From JACQCV01 sp964634555 (GTDB taxonomy: Bacteria; Patescibacteriota; Minisyncoccia; Phycocordibacterales; UBA12445): a DNA stretch of 33,453 nt. Under the pieces are notes generated by a model that did not search any database, was not told the DNA's origin, and saw only the letters and a list, made by a program, of their open reading frames with translations. The stretch covers positions 1-33,453 of the forward strand of contig CAZWJJ010000002.1 of assembly GCA_964634555.1 (NCBI GenBank). Reading direction: 5' to 3'. The position numbers and the translations under genes are program-made. Position 1 is the stretch's first letter, and each line of letters begins with the position of its first letter. Of the stretch, positions 1 to 8,798 are shown one piece after another.

Positions 1-21
1 AAAAATGACAATTCACTATTT

Positions 22-102
22 GTCATTGCGAGGAGTTTACGACGAAGCAATCTCTTTCCGTAACTATAATTACGTAGATTGCTTCATAAAGCTCGCAATG
101 AC
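22..102. repeat. Dispersed palindromic repeat, copy 1
   Basis: The outer arms GTCATTGCGAG (22-32) and CTCGCAATGAC (92-102) are exact reverse complements. The inner arms GAAGCAATCT (44-53) and AGATTGCTTC (76-85) are too. Together they form a large imperfect hairpin. Related sequence recurs at 12033-12153 and 14879-15046, always between genes. It contains no ORF and lies just past the 3' end of the relA transcription unit. It resembles the intergenic palindromic families common in bacterial genomes; no mobilising function is visible. Confidence 0.8.
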
Positions 103-155
103 ACTCAATCGTTCTGTTTTGCTTTATTCTCGATTCTCGAGCCGAGTAGAACAAG

Positions 156-245
156 AAAGGGATTAAATACCCTGTGACTTTGACATGACTTGTGTAAGCG
201 AGGTGAACTTCATGTCCAGTCTTTGCCCTGAGACTAGTACCCTTT
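156..245. other. Possible structured RNA element at the 3' end of relA
   Basis: Nested inverted repeats are visible. AAAGGG (156-161) pairs with CCCTTT (240-245), GACT (176-179) with AGTC (218-221), and GACATGA (182-188) with TCATGTC (210-216). The outer arm includes part of the relA stop codon. There is no clear T-tract on either strand, so it is not a standard terminator. It could be a 3' UTR structure of the topA-relA transcript or a small RNA. I do not recognise a known family, and the helices could be chance. Confidence 0.3.
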
Positions 246-1743
246 ATTTGTTTCTCTGACTGCGTTTCTTGGACTCTTCTTGCTCAGCAAGAGATGCTTT
301 GATACGTCTTCTGGCAATGCTTGTTTTAGCATACTCCAGCCATTTGTAGGTCGGTCGACTATTTTCGCGAGCTTGTATTTCTACAATATCGCCATTTTTT
401 ATTTCATGATCAAGAGACATGAACTTGCCATTGATCTTAACGCCTGAAACATGTTCGCCCAGATCAGAGTGAATAGCAAAAGCGAAATCAACAGCCGTTG
501 ATCCTTGGGGTAGCTCGATCACGTCACCTTTTGGTGTAAAGACGAAGATTTGATCTTGGAAAAAATCCATCTGGATGTTTTCCAAGAACTCTTTTGAGCC
601 TTTGACATTTTTTTGCCATTCGATCAGTTGGCTTAACCAGCGAAGTTTTTTGCTCAAAGTACCGCCGGCGTCGGGCTTGCCAAGCTCATCATACGCTAGG
701 TGCGAGGCGATACCATATTCTGCCTCGTTGTGCATTTTTTCGGTTCTTATCTGAATCTCAACAATCTCACCGCTGCCGGTAAAAATAACTGTGTGTATGC
801 TTTGGTAACCGTTGATCTTGGGAATGGCAATATAGTCTTTCAATGTGCTTGGCAGCGGCCGCCATGTGCTATGAATTATTCCAAGAACTCGATAGCAATC
901 CTCGATTGTCGAGACAATTATACGTAGGGCGGCGATATCATGGATCTTTGATACATCCATATTATTCCTCAGTAGTTTTTTATAAAGACTGTAAATATGT
1001 TTGACTCGGAAGTCCGATTTAATTTTTATGATATTTTCTTTGACTAATCTTTTGCGCAAAACCCTCTGAACATCCTCAAGCTGATTTAGGATTTCTTGAT
1101 TTTTAACCTGCAAAATTTTTTTTGTCTGTTCATATTCTTTGGGATAAGCGTAGGGGAATGAGGCATCTTCTAGAGCACCTTTCATTTGTCCCATTCCAAG
1201 TCGATTGGCAACCGGCGCATATATTTCAATAGTTTCAAGAGCAATGCGACGCCTTTTTTCCGGTTTAACATGCTCAAGCGTCATGACATTGTGAAGTCTA
1301 TCGGCGAGTTTGATTAAGACCACACGCACGTCTTTGGCGGTCGCAATAAAAAGTTTTCTCAGGCTTTCAGCATGTCTTTCTATGCCCTGATATCTTATTT
1401 TGCCCAGTTTTGTAACCCCTTGAACAAGGAAAAGAATATCTGACCCGAATTCTTTTAGCAATTGTTCGGGCGTGGTTTTTGTATCTTCAAGCGTGTCATG
1501 CAAAAAACCGGCGGCGATAGTTTGAGGATCTGCTTGCATCTCGGCGAGATTAAAGGCCGTTCCGATAAGATGCACCAAATATGGTTCGCCAGAGAATCTT
1601 TTTTGATCTTTGTGCGCTTCTTTTGCGAAATCATGGGCTTTTTGAACAAGAGCAACATCTTCCGGCCCACGCGAGATCATTAGATCTAAAATTTCTACCA
1701 ATGTTGCGTTACTGCCATCATTTTTTTTATTTTGATTTTCCAT
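244..1743 (-). CDS. RelA/SpoT-family (p)ppGpp synthetase/hydrolase, short form
   Basis: Cytosolic stringent-response enzyme of 499 aa that makes and/or degrades (p)ppGpp. The N-terminal HD hydrolase domain is intact: HDTLEDT at about residue 82, then GVTKLGKI and IKLADRLHNVMTL. The synthetase domain follows, with RVKHIYSLYKK, the GYQSIH loop and EIQIRT...AEYGIASH; the Trp usual in the last motif is Leu here. A TGS domain (IFVFTPKGDVIELPQGST) comes next, and the protein ends soon after it. The C-terminal helical, zinc-finger and ACT regions of the usual 700+ aa Rel proteins are missing. The start overlaps the 3' end of topA by 17 nt, suggesting translational coupling. The start has only a weak purine-rich upstream sequence. 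Both active sites look complete, so it is probably bifunctional. Confidence 0.95.
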   Translation of the reverse strand: MENQNKKNDGSNATLVEILDLMISRGPEDVALVQKAHDFAKEAHKDQKRFSGEPYLVHLIGTAFNLAEMQADPQTIAAGFLHDTLEDTKTTPEQLLKEFGSDILFLVQGVTKLGKIRYQGIERHAESLRKLFIATAKDVRVVLIKLADRLHNVMTLEHVKPEKRRRIALETIEIYAPVANRLGMGQMKGALEDASFPYAYPKEYEQTKKILQVKNQEILNQLEDVQRVLRKRLVKENIIKIKSDFRVKHIYSLYKKLLRNNMDVSKIHDIAALRIIVSTIEDCYRVLGIIHSTWRPLPSTLKDYIAIPKINGYQSIHTVIFTGSGEIVEIQIRTEKMHNEAEYGIASHLAYDELGKPDAGGTLSKKLRWLSQLIEWQKNVKGSKEFLENIQMDFFQDQIFVFTPKGDVIELPQGSTAVDFAFAIHSDLGEHVSGVKINGKFMSLDHEIKNGDIVEIQARENSRPTYKWLEYAKTSIARRRIKASLAEQEESKKRSQRNK

Positions 1744-3931
1744 TCTTTTCTTCTAATTTTTGAGGGTTATGGTTTGGACAAGTTTTATCACTGCATCGCT
1801 CGCCTATGGTTTTGGTGCCTGCCATCATGAGATGAATACACGGGCCATTTTCTCGAGGATAACCGCAGATCTTGCCGTTTGGTTTGGCTTTGATGATATG
1901 TTTGCATTCAGGATAGTTTGAGCATCCATAGAAAACGCCAAATCTTCCGCGTTTCTCAACCATTTCGCCTTTCTTGCATATTGGACATTTTACGCCAGTA
2001 CCGTTCTTGGCTAGCATGGCCGCTTCATCTTTTTTAATATATTTACATTTTGGATAGTTGTCGCAGGAGATGAATTTTCCAAATCTACCTTCGCGCTCTA
2101 CAAGTTTGCCTTTTTTGCATTCCGGACAGTCTTCCCCGGTTTCCCTTGGCCCAGCTAATTCCACACCCTCCATTGTTCGTGCGCCCTTGCATTCCGGGAA
2201 TTTCGCGCAAGATAAGAAACGGCCGGTTCTACCCAGCTTAATTATCATAGGTCCGCCACAGATCGGGCATTTCATATCCGATGGCGCTTCGCCCATGTTT
2301 GTAACCTTGGTCATGTCGTCTTTTTCTTTAACTAATTTTTGGAAAGGCCCGTAGAATGTTTTGAGGGTTTTTGTGTAATCCTTCTTTCCCTCGGCAATGT
2401 CATCTAGGTCTTCTTCCATTTGAGCAGTAAAAGAATCACTTATGATGTTGGTAAAATTATTTTCTAGAAAAGTACTGACCACATCGCCGGTATCCGTTGG
2501 AATGAGAGTTTTGTTTTCTTTATTAACATAGCCCCTAGTTTGAATAGTTTGAAGAATGGAAGCAAAAGTGCTCGGACGTCCAATGCCTCTTTTTTCCAGT
2601 TCTTTTATAAGGCCGGCTTCACTATATCTATTTGGCGGCTCAGTTTGCTTCTCTTCCGATCTCATCTCGATAAGTTGCAATTTATCTCCGACCTCAAGTT
2701 TTGGCAATTCCACTTCCTCGCCTCGCGCGGCCGGATCCGCCAATAGCCAGCCAGGGCTTAATGTTCGCGAGCCGTTAACATTGAAATTCGGAATCGAACG
2801 GCTTTCGATATTGGAAACGATTTTTGTTTTTAGAATTGAGGCGTCTTTCATTTGGCTGGCTACTGTTCTTTGCCAGATCAATCTGTAAAGCTTTTGTTCC
2901 TCCTCATTTTTGCCGAGATTTTCGTAAAGAGAGTTTGTCGGTCTAATAGCTTCATGTGCTTCTTGAGCGTTTTTGACTCGGCTTTTATAGGCGCGGGATT
3001 CATAAAGTTCCTCTCCAAATTTTTTGATAACCATCAACTTAATATTCGTCATAGCTTCGGCTCCCAGATTTGTGCTGTCGGTTCTCATGTAAGAGATATA
3101 TCCTTCTTCGTAAAGTTTTTGAGCGATTCGCATTGTCCTACTAGGGGAGAACCCATATCTTGAGCTCGCGCTCTGCTGAAGGGTTGATGTTGTGAATGGT
3201 GCCTTAGGGTGCCGCGCGGCTTTATCTTCCTTGATCTCTGTTATAATCCATTGCCCCTTGTTGCCCTGTGAAAGAATTTTATCGCTTTCTTCTTTGTTGT
3301 CGGGCTCAATTTCGCATTTTGAAGTGATGATTTCCCCCTTTTTTGTTTTTGTTTCAGCGCTAATGACAAAAAAAGTTTTTGGTATGAATGCCCGTATCTC
3401 GCGTTCGCGTTCCATGATGATTCTAAGTGCTGGTGACTGCACACGGCCAGCAGATAAACCGTAGCGAACTTTTTTCCATATCAAACCTGAAAGATCATAG
3501 CCTACGAGGCGGTCTAAAATCCTTCTCGCTTCCTGGGCCTTGCGCAAATTTTCGTCTATATCCCGCGGATGCTGGATCGCTTCCTTAAGAGCACGTTCGG
3601 TTATTTCGTGGAAGACCACTCTTTTTGGATTTTTTAAATTGGCAGCTTCTTTTATATGCCAGGCAATTGCTTCACCTTCACGATCAGGGTCGGTGGCAAG
3701 CAGAACTTCATCTGATTTTTTGGATAGACTTTTTATTTCCGAAACGACGTGCTCTTTACCTTTGCTAATTTCATAATGAGGAAAAAATCCGGTTTAAATT
3801 TCGACTGTTTTTTTGTTGCTTTTTGGCAGATCTAGAATGTGTCCTATACTTGCAACAACCTTATATTTTCCGTCCAAATACTTAGAAATTGTCTTGGCTT
3901 TGGCTGGTGATTCGACAATTAATAACTTCAT
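1727..3931 (-). CDS. topA: DNA topoisomerase I, interrupted by in-frame TAA at codon 46
   Basis: Type IA topoisomerase that relaxes negative supercoils. Read from ATG 3931, the frame gives 733 residues plus the final stop. The TOPRIM start LLIVESPAKAKTISKY is followed by an in-frame TAA at 3794-3796 (codon 46), then the rest of TOPRIM (DPDREGE at about 81-87). Next come the core and the catalytic Tyr in SYMRTDS (about residue 281). Three C4 zinc ribbons and a fourth Cys cluster close the protein. No frameshift is needed, and all family motifs lie in one frame. TAA most likely replaces a GAA (Glu) codon. Translation restarting at GTG codon 105 would lack TOPRIM and be inactive. The gene is downstream of dprA, a common bacterial pairing, and overlaps relA. 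The stop could be a sequencing or assembly error, a real mutation, or read through. Confidence 0.92.
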
Positions 3932-3942
3932 ACGTTTAATAT

Positions 3943-3972
3943 ACTATAGTCACCTTTTAAGATTTATGTCAA
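3943..3972 (-). promoter_or_regulatory. topA promoter, very short leader
   Basis: On the minus strand TTGACA (3972-3967) and TATAGT (3948-3943) are separated by 18 nt. The start codon lies 11 nt past the -10 box, so the predicted 5' leader is only about 4-5 nt. There is no Shine-Dalgarno sequence. Confidence 0.65.
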
Positions 3973-4000
3973 ATAAAGTTTATTTTTAGCATCTTTAAAT

Positions 4001-4867
4001 TTAAAAAACTCTTTGTATTTTTCCGCCCAGCTCCTTGATCAACCCCTTGATCTCCATCATTGATAAAATGATATTGATCTCGCTGACCTTTATTACTGAT
4101 TCACGAACCAATTCATCCTTGGTTAGTGCCTCGACGGTAAGCAGTTCTAGAATCTTATTTTCATTATCCGAAAGCAAGTTTGTGTCGATTGTTTTTTCAT
4201 TTTTGATCCGCGGAATTAACAGCGCCTCAAGAAGATCATCGCCGGAGGTTATTGGGGTTGCGCCTTGTCTGATGAGACGATTTGTTCCGGCGGAATTTAA
4301 GGAAAAGATCGAACCGGGGACGGCCAAGAGATCGCGGTTGTATTCAATCGCCAGTCGGGCAGTTATAAGCGTGCCGGATTTTTCTTGCGCCTCTATAACT
4401 AGTATTGCGCGCGAGATGCCAGCCATGATTCTATTGCGTGCCGGAAAGGTATAGAGCGCAGCGGGTTTTAGCGGTGGCAATTCGGAAAGAAGAGCGCCAC
4501 CAGACCGGACGATTTCGTCGGCTAGACCGATGTTGGAATGAGGATAGATGACCTTTCGATCAAGACCTGATCCTGGGACAGCGATAGTTTTGAGTCCAGC
4601 ATCAAGAGCAGCCTTATGAGCAATAGTATCCATACCAAGTGCTAATCCGGAAACGATGGCAACTTTTTCACCGTGAAGGCTGCTAATAATTTTTTCACAG
4701 GCTTCTTTGCCATATGTGGAGAATTTTCGCGATCCGACAACTGTGAGGAAAATGTAATCTTCGTCCGGCCAGGCACCTTCTAAATACAGCTCTTTGGGCG
4801 GCTGAGGAATTTCCAAAAGCGCTGGCGGAAAATCTTCTGGTTCTAATTTTCGAATCGGATCAATCAT
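4001..4867 (-). CDS. dprA: DNA processing protein DprA
   Basis: Cytosolic single-stranded-DNA-binding protein that loads RecA during natural transformation. The 288 aa contain the Rossmann-like DprA core (VVGSRKFSTYGKEACEKI, VSGLALGMDTIAHKAAL, GSGLDRKVIYP, FPARNRIMAGISRAILVIEA) and a C-terminal winged-helix domain from about residue 235. The N-terminal SAM-like extension of longer DprAs is absent or very short. It is divergent from serS with only 54 nt between start codons. The minus-strand sequence TAACAT ends 6 nt before the ATG, consistent with a leaderless transcript, though the -10 match is weak. Intact DprA suggests DNA uptake, but no pilus or ComEC genes are in view. Confidence 0.95.
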   Translation of the reverse strand: MIDPIRKLEPEDFPPALLEIPQPPKELYLEGAWPDEDYIFLTVVGSRKFSTYGKEACEKIISSLHGEKVAIVSGLALGMDTIAHKAALDAGLKTIAVPGSGLDRKVIYPHSNIGLADEIVRSGGALLSELPPLKPAALYTFPARNRIMAGISRAILVIEAQEKSGTLITARLAIEYNRDLLAVPGSIFSLNSAGTNRLIRQGATPITSGDDLLEALLIPRIKNEKTIDTNLLSDNENKILELLTVEALTKDELVRESVIKVSEINIILSMMEIKGLIKELGGKIQRVF

Positions 4868-4906
4868 TTTGCCATGTTAACACAATTTTATTTATTTAAT
4901 GAAATC

Positions 4907-4915
4907 TGCTAAGAT
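4907..4915 (+). promoter_or_regulatory. serS extended -10, leaderless
   Basis: TGC-TAAGAT forms an extended -10 box ending exactly 6 nt before the serS ATG. A weak -35 (TTTATT, 4887-4892) sits 17 nt upstream. No Shine-Dalgarno sequence is present, so the transcript probably starts at the A of the ATG. Confidence 0.55.
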
Positions 4916-4921
4916 TAGATC

Positions 4922-6184
4922 ATGTTAGACATAAAATTTATTCGAGAAAATTCGGACTTGATCAAAGAGGCGGCCAGAAAAAAACAGATCGATTTCGATG
5001 TAATGAAATTATTGGAGATTGATAAGGAAAGAATTTCTTTAATGACCGAGATTGAAAAAATGCGCGCACGTCAGAATTCAGTTAGTCAGGAGATTACAAA
5101 TGCATCATCGGAAAGTCGATCTGAATTGATTGAAAGTATGAAGGTGATGAAGGAGACTATGCAAAAGCAGGAAGAAGTTTTAGTTGGCGTAATGAAAAAG
5201 TGGCGTGATTTGATGCTTGCTGTTCCAAATATACCAGATATGTCCGTCCCTGAGGGTTCAAGCGATGCTGATAATCAGGAATTGAAAACATGGGGCGAGA
5301 TTCCAAAACTCGATTTTGAGCCAAAACATCATTTGGATATTATGAAGGCGCTGGATATTGCCGATGCGGAACGCGGTGTGAAAGTTGCCGGCTTTAGAGG
5401 GTATTTTTTGAAAAATGACGGACTACTTTTGTCGATGGCGATCTGGCAACTTTGCATGGATATTCTAACTAAGCGTGGCTATTCACCAATAGGCACGCCT
5501 TCAGTAGTTAAACCCGATCCTCTATATGGCACCGGATATCTTCCAGCCGGAGCAGAGGATTTGTATAAAACACAGGATGAGACATATTTAGCCGGAACTT
5601 CCGAAGTTCCAACTATGGCTTTTTATATGGATGAAATTTTAGATCAATCTCAACTACCTAAAAAATTCGTAGCTTTTTCTCCGTGCTATCGAAGAGAGGC
5701 TGGAAGCCACGGTAAGGATACAAAGGGATTGATACGTGTGCATGAATTTTACAAAGTTGAACAGGTTGTATTGTGTGAGGCATCACATGAAGAAAGCGTC
5801 AAATGGCATGAAGAGCTGTTAAAAAACGCCGAAGATATTATGCAGGCACTGAAATTGCCGTATCGAGTGGTGGTTAATTGTGGCGGAGATTTGGGCCAGG
5901 GCCAGGTTAAAAAATACGATATTGAAGCTTGGGTGCCAAGTGAAAATAAATATCGCGAAACTCACTCAATCTCTTATTTCCACGATTTTCAGAATAGGAG
6001 ATTTAATATCCGCTATAAAGATAAGGATGGCAAGATGCGTTTTGCACATTCTTTAAATGGTACGGCGGCGGCTACGCCAAGATTGCTTGTTTCAATAATT
6101 GAGAATTATCAGAATGAAGACGGTTCTGTAACTGTTCCGGATTGCCTGCGAAAATATCTCGGCAAGGATAAAATTGGCGGATAA
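4922..6184 (+). CDS. serS: Seryl-tRNA synthetase
   Basis: Class II aminoacyl-tRNA synthetase that charges tRNA-Ser. At 420 aa it is the normal bacterial length. The N-terminal tRNA-binding coiled-coil arm spans about residues 1-110 (MLDIKFIRENSDLIKEA onward). The catalytic core shows the TSEVPTMAFYMDEIL region, motif 2 (FSPCYRREAGSHGKDTKGL, then IRVHEFYKVEQ) and motif 3 (HSLNGTAAATPRLLVSIIENYQ). It appears to start its own transcript and is followed after 84 nt by the ftsQ-like gene. Confidence 0.97.
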   Translation: MLDIKFIRENSDLIKEAARKKQIDFDVMKLLEIDKERISLMTEIEKMRARQNSVSQEITNASSESRSELIESMKVMKETMQKQEEVLVGVMKKWRDLMLAVPNIPDMSVPEGSSDADNQELKTWGEIPKLDFEPKHHLDIMKALDIADAERGVKVAGFRGYFLKNDGLLLSMAIWQLCMDILTKRGYSPIGTPSVVKPDPLYGTGYLPAGAEDLYKTQDETYLAGTSEVPTMAFYMDEILDQSQLPKKFVAFSPCYRREAGSHGKDTKGLIRVHEFYKVEQVVLCEASHEESVKWHEELLKNAEDIMQALKLPYRVVVNCGGDLGQGQVKKYDIEAWVPSENKYRETHSISYFHDFQNRRFNIRYKDKDGKMRFAHSLNGTAAATPRLLVSIIENYQNEDGSVTVPDCLRKYLGKDKIGG

Positions 6185-6268
6185 AAGTTGTGTGGGCTGT
6201 ATTGATCAGCAAGGCAATCTCCAGAATTAAAGCAGAGATTCGTAGCTTTGCTTTTGAAGTAACCACTT

Positions 6269-7126
6269 ATGGAGATAAACCGCGAAGTTTTAAAATCAAC
6301 AGAAAGAATTAGACGGAGAAAATTCTCTTACGCGCTTTCATGTTTGGCTATTTTTGTATCCGCTATTTTTGCTGTTACAAACTATTTAACGCATTTTGAC
6401 CGTTTGTATCTTAAGAAGGTGTATGTTTCAGGCAATAGAGAGATAAATTCTGATTTAATCTTTGGCATTGTAGAAAAAAACCTAGACGGAAAATATTACG
6501 GCATCTATCCGAAAAATAATCTTTTGATTTATCCTAAAAAAGAGATTGAAAATGCATTGGAGAATTCTTTATCATGGATCGCTAGAGCTGACGTTACCGC
6601 CACATTCGGGTCTATTTCTGTGAATATTATGGAACGTGAACCGAAATATTTCTGGTGTGATGACCAATCAAAACCATCAATCGAGCATGTTTGTTATTAT
6701 GTTGATGAAAACGGTTATGTGTTTGATCTGGCCCCAAAATTTTCTGATCATATATATTTTGAATTTTATGGCGGAACCAAGCGAAGTGGTTTTATGAGGG
6801 CGCAGATTTTACCGGTGGAAACTTTGCGCAAGATTGTTTCTCTTAAAGACTCTTTAAATACCATTATATTGCAGAGCGGCTTGCTTGTTGGAAAAATTTA
6901 TGGTTTGTATATTTATAATAATGGCGACTACGATTTTTTAGTTGATAATAAGGGGCATGATTGGAAGATAAATTTTAATCTTACTACCGATGCAGATAAA
7001 AAATACAAGGCAATTTTAGAATCTCCGGCATTTATTAAGGAGCTGAGCACCACAGATAAATTTCTTGAATATATAGATCTTAGATTCGGCAAAAAGGTTT
7101 TTTATAAATTTGGCCAGAATATTTAA
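6269..7126 (+). CDS. FtsQ/DivIB-like cell division protein
   Basis: Membrane-anchored divisome protein of 285 aa. It has a basic cytosolic N-terminus (ERIRRRKFSYA), one transmembrane helix at about residues 21-42, and then a POTRA-like domain (LYLKKVYVSGNREINSDLIFG, split here as LYLKKVYVSG / NREINSDLIFG). A C-terminal FtsQ-type beta domain follows. The call rests on this topology and the POTRA opening, because FtsQ sequences are poorly conserved. It follows serS in the same direction. No strong Shine-Dalgarno site precedes the ATG. Confidence 0.75.
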   Translation: MEINREVLKSTERIRRRKFSYALSCLAIFVSAIFAVTNYLTHFDRLYLKKVYVSGNREINSDLIFGIVEKNLDGKYYGIYPKNNLLIYPKKEIENALENSLSWIARADVTATFGSISVNIMEREPKYFWCDDQSKPSIEHVCYYVDENGYVFDLAPKFSDHIYFEFYGGTKRSGFMRAQILPVETLRKIVSLKDSLNTIILQSGLLVGKIYGLYIYNNGDYDFLVDNKGHDWKINFNLTTDADKKYKAILESPAFIKELSTTDKFLEYIDLRFGKKVFYKFGQNI

Positions 7127-7182
7127 TGATTATTGATTAAATGAGGCCGCGAGACAGGCTTCTTGTTTTGAATGATGATATC

Positions 7183-7191
7183 TGATATTGT
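7183..7191 (+). promoter_or_regulatory. dus extended -10, leaderless
   Basis: TGA-TATTGT forms an extended -10 ending 7 nt before the ATG at 7199, with a weak TTGTTT 17 nt further upstream. No Shine-Dalgarno sequence separates it from the start, so the mRNA is probably leaderless. Confidence 0.45.
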
Positions 7192-7198
7192 CAAATGA

Positions 7199-8218
7199 AT
7201 GAAAAAGGGTTTTTGGACAAAAATGAAAAAGCCTATCTTGGCATTGGCGCCAATGGCTGATGTTACTGATGCGGCATTTAGACAGATTATAGCTAAATAT
7301 GGCAAACCAGATGTCATCTGGACAGAATTTGTTTCAGCTGATGGTTTATGTTCTGAGGGAAGAGAAAGATTATTAAAAGATTTAAAATTTTCAGAAACTG
7401 AACGACCAATTGTAGCTCAATTTTTTGGCGCCAAACCGGAAAATTTTTATAGGTGCGCTGAACTGGCGCAAGAGCTTGGTTTTGATGGAATTGATATCAA
7501 CATGGGCTGTCCGGATCGTTCCATAAATAAACAACGTGCCGGCGCTGATCTTATAAATGATCCGGAGCTGGCAATAAAGATAATAAAAGAAACTCAAAGA
7601 GGTGCTGGTAAATTGCCAGTATCGGTTAAAACTAGAGTAGGTTACAATAAAGAAAATCTTGATGAATGGTTGAAAAATCTTCTTTCCGCCGAACCGGCCG
7701 CGATTACTTTACATGCTAGAACTAAAAAAGAGATGTCGCTTGTGCCGGCAAGATGGGAATTGATCGCTCGGGCCAAAAAAATCGCTGAGGGAACAGATAC
7801 ATTAATAATAGGCAATGGCGATGTAAAAGATTTACATGACGCATATTTTAAAATTTCAGAGAGCGGTGCCGATGGAGCTATGCTTGGCCGTGCCATTTTC
7901 GGCAATCCATGGCTGTTTTCAGAATATAATCGCACTAAGGCAATGAAAGAATTTAATGCGGGGGAGATCGGTGAATTTATCGATCTAAAATTGGAATTAA
8001 ATTTATCCCAAAGATTGAAGGTGATGCTTGAGCATGCGAAACTTTACGATGAACTTTTTCATGGTGTTAAAAACTTCGCTTTAATGAGAAAACATTTTGG
8101 ATCGTACGTCGGTGGTTTTGCGGGTGCGAAAGAGTTGAGAAATAAATTGATGTTGGCTGATAATTCTAAGGATGTGGAACAGATTATTAGGTCATTTTTG
8201 ACTGACATTGACAATTAA
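7199..8218 (+). CDS. tRNA-dihydrouridine synthase (Dus family)
   Basis: FMN enzyme of 339 aa that reduces uridines to dihydrouridine in the tRNA D-loop. The TIM-barrel starts with LALAPMADVTDAAFRQI. The catalytic loop reads DINMGCPDRSINKQRAGADLI, broken as DINMGCP (catalytic Cys) and the following RAGADLI. VSVKTRVGY, ITLHARTKKEMS, IIGNGDV and GAMLGRAIFGNPWLF are the FMN and phosphate-binding segments. A second possible start lies at ATG 7223, but the first fits the leaderless promoter. The promoter of the next gene begins inside the last codons of this one. Confidence 0.95.
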   Translation: MKKGFWTKMKKPILALAPMADVTDAAFRQIIAKYGKPDVIWTEFVSADGLCSEGRERLLKDLKFSETERPIVAQFFGAKPENFYRCAELAQELGFDGIDINMGCPDRSINKQRAGADLINDPELAIKIIKETQRGAGKLPVSVKTRVGYNKENLDEWLKNLLSAEPAAITLHARTKKEMSLVPARWELIARAKKIAEGTDTLIIGNGDVKDLHDAYFKISESGADGAMLGRAIFGNPWLFSEYNRTKAMKEFNAGEIGEFIDLKLELNLSQRLKVMLEHAKLYDELFHGVKNFALMRKHFGSYVGGFAGAKELRNKLMLADNSKDVEQIIRSFLTDIDN

Positions 8219-8236
8219 TAGATTTAAGTGTAATGT
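8208..8236 (+). promoter_or_regulatory. Promoter of the 8281-8718 gene
   Basis: TTGACA (8208-8213), a 17-nt spacer and TAATGT (8231-8236). The -35 box overlaps the 3' end of the dus gene. The predicted leader is about 38 nt and carries a strong Shine-Dalgarno site. Confidence 0.65.
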
Positions 8237-8280
8237 TTGGACGGACCTGTATTTTGAAGTAAATTAAAAAGGAGGCCTCA

Positions 8281-8718
8281 ATGATTCAATTTGATCCGCA
8301 GACGGAGCATGTCAATCGTCTGATTGATCCGGACGGGCCGATTGAATGGATCAGTAATGAAGAGGTTGTTGGGCGGCAGAATTTCGAGAATAAAAACAAC
8401 CTCATTATCTGGCATATTGGCCGAATGATGATTCGCCTGTCGACGGGGCTCAATATGCAGATTGATTTTTTGGGGAGAAATGACCCTGGCTTGTTTCCCA
8501 AGACGCGTTTGCTTGTTTTGTCGAATGAGGAGAAGAAATTCAGTGTAGTTAATATTCCCGACCATATTATTGAACAGATTGGGGAATGGAATCCGCCTTC
8601 AAATTTTCCGGTTCCCGATCCTATCACCCAGATTCTTTCACCTGATGGTGGGAAGATTCTTATGCGGGTCGTTGATCCGGTTAAGGGGCCTATTTTGGTA
8701 GTTTATGATACATTGTGA
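8281..8718 (+). CDS. Unknown protein, possible beta-propeller-like repeats
   Basis: A 145-aa protein I do not recognise. It has no signal peptide or transmembrane segment, so it is probably cytosolic. The C-terminal segment TQILSPDGGKILM followed by PILVVYDTL resembles a WD40/PD40-type blade, and earlier segments (IEWISNEEVVG, TRLLVLSNEEKKFSVVNI) could be further blades, but the protein is too short for a full propeller. GGAGG sits 5 nt before the ATG. It forms a self-contained unit with its own TTGACA promoter and intrinsic terminator. The gene ends in TGA, rare in this window. Confidence 0.75.
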   Translation: MIQFDPQTEHVNRLIDPDGPIEWISNEEVVGRQNFENKNNLIIWHIGRMMIRLSTGLNMQIDFLGRNDPGLFPKTRLLVLSNEEKKFSVVNIPDHIIEQIGEWNPPSNFPVPDPITQILSPDGGKILMRVVDPVKGPILVVYDTL

Positions 8719-8733
8719 GGACATCTAGTTATA

Positions 8734-8767
8734 CCCGTCGGTTATTTTGACCGGCGGGATTTTTTTT
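8734..8767 (+). terminator. Intrinsic terminator
   Basis: CCCGTCGGT (8734-8742) pairs with ACCGGCGGG (8750-8758), with one G-T wobble, and a run of T residues follows at once. It ends the 8281-8718 unit. Confidence 0.9.
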
Positions 8768-8798
8768 GCAATAATATTGGGGTTAATAAATAGTAACC

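Noticed and set aside
3620..3931. Frameshift or truncation of topA, with a short topA starting at GTG 3619
   Set aside because: The upstream 104 codons are in the same frame, carry the TOPRIM motifs and have a proper start and promoter. Only one stop codon interrupts them, so a shortened gene model loses an essential domain.
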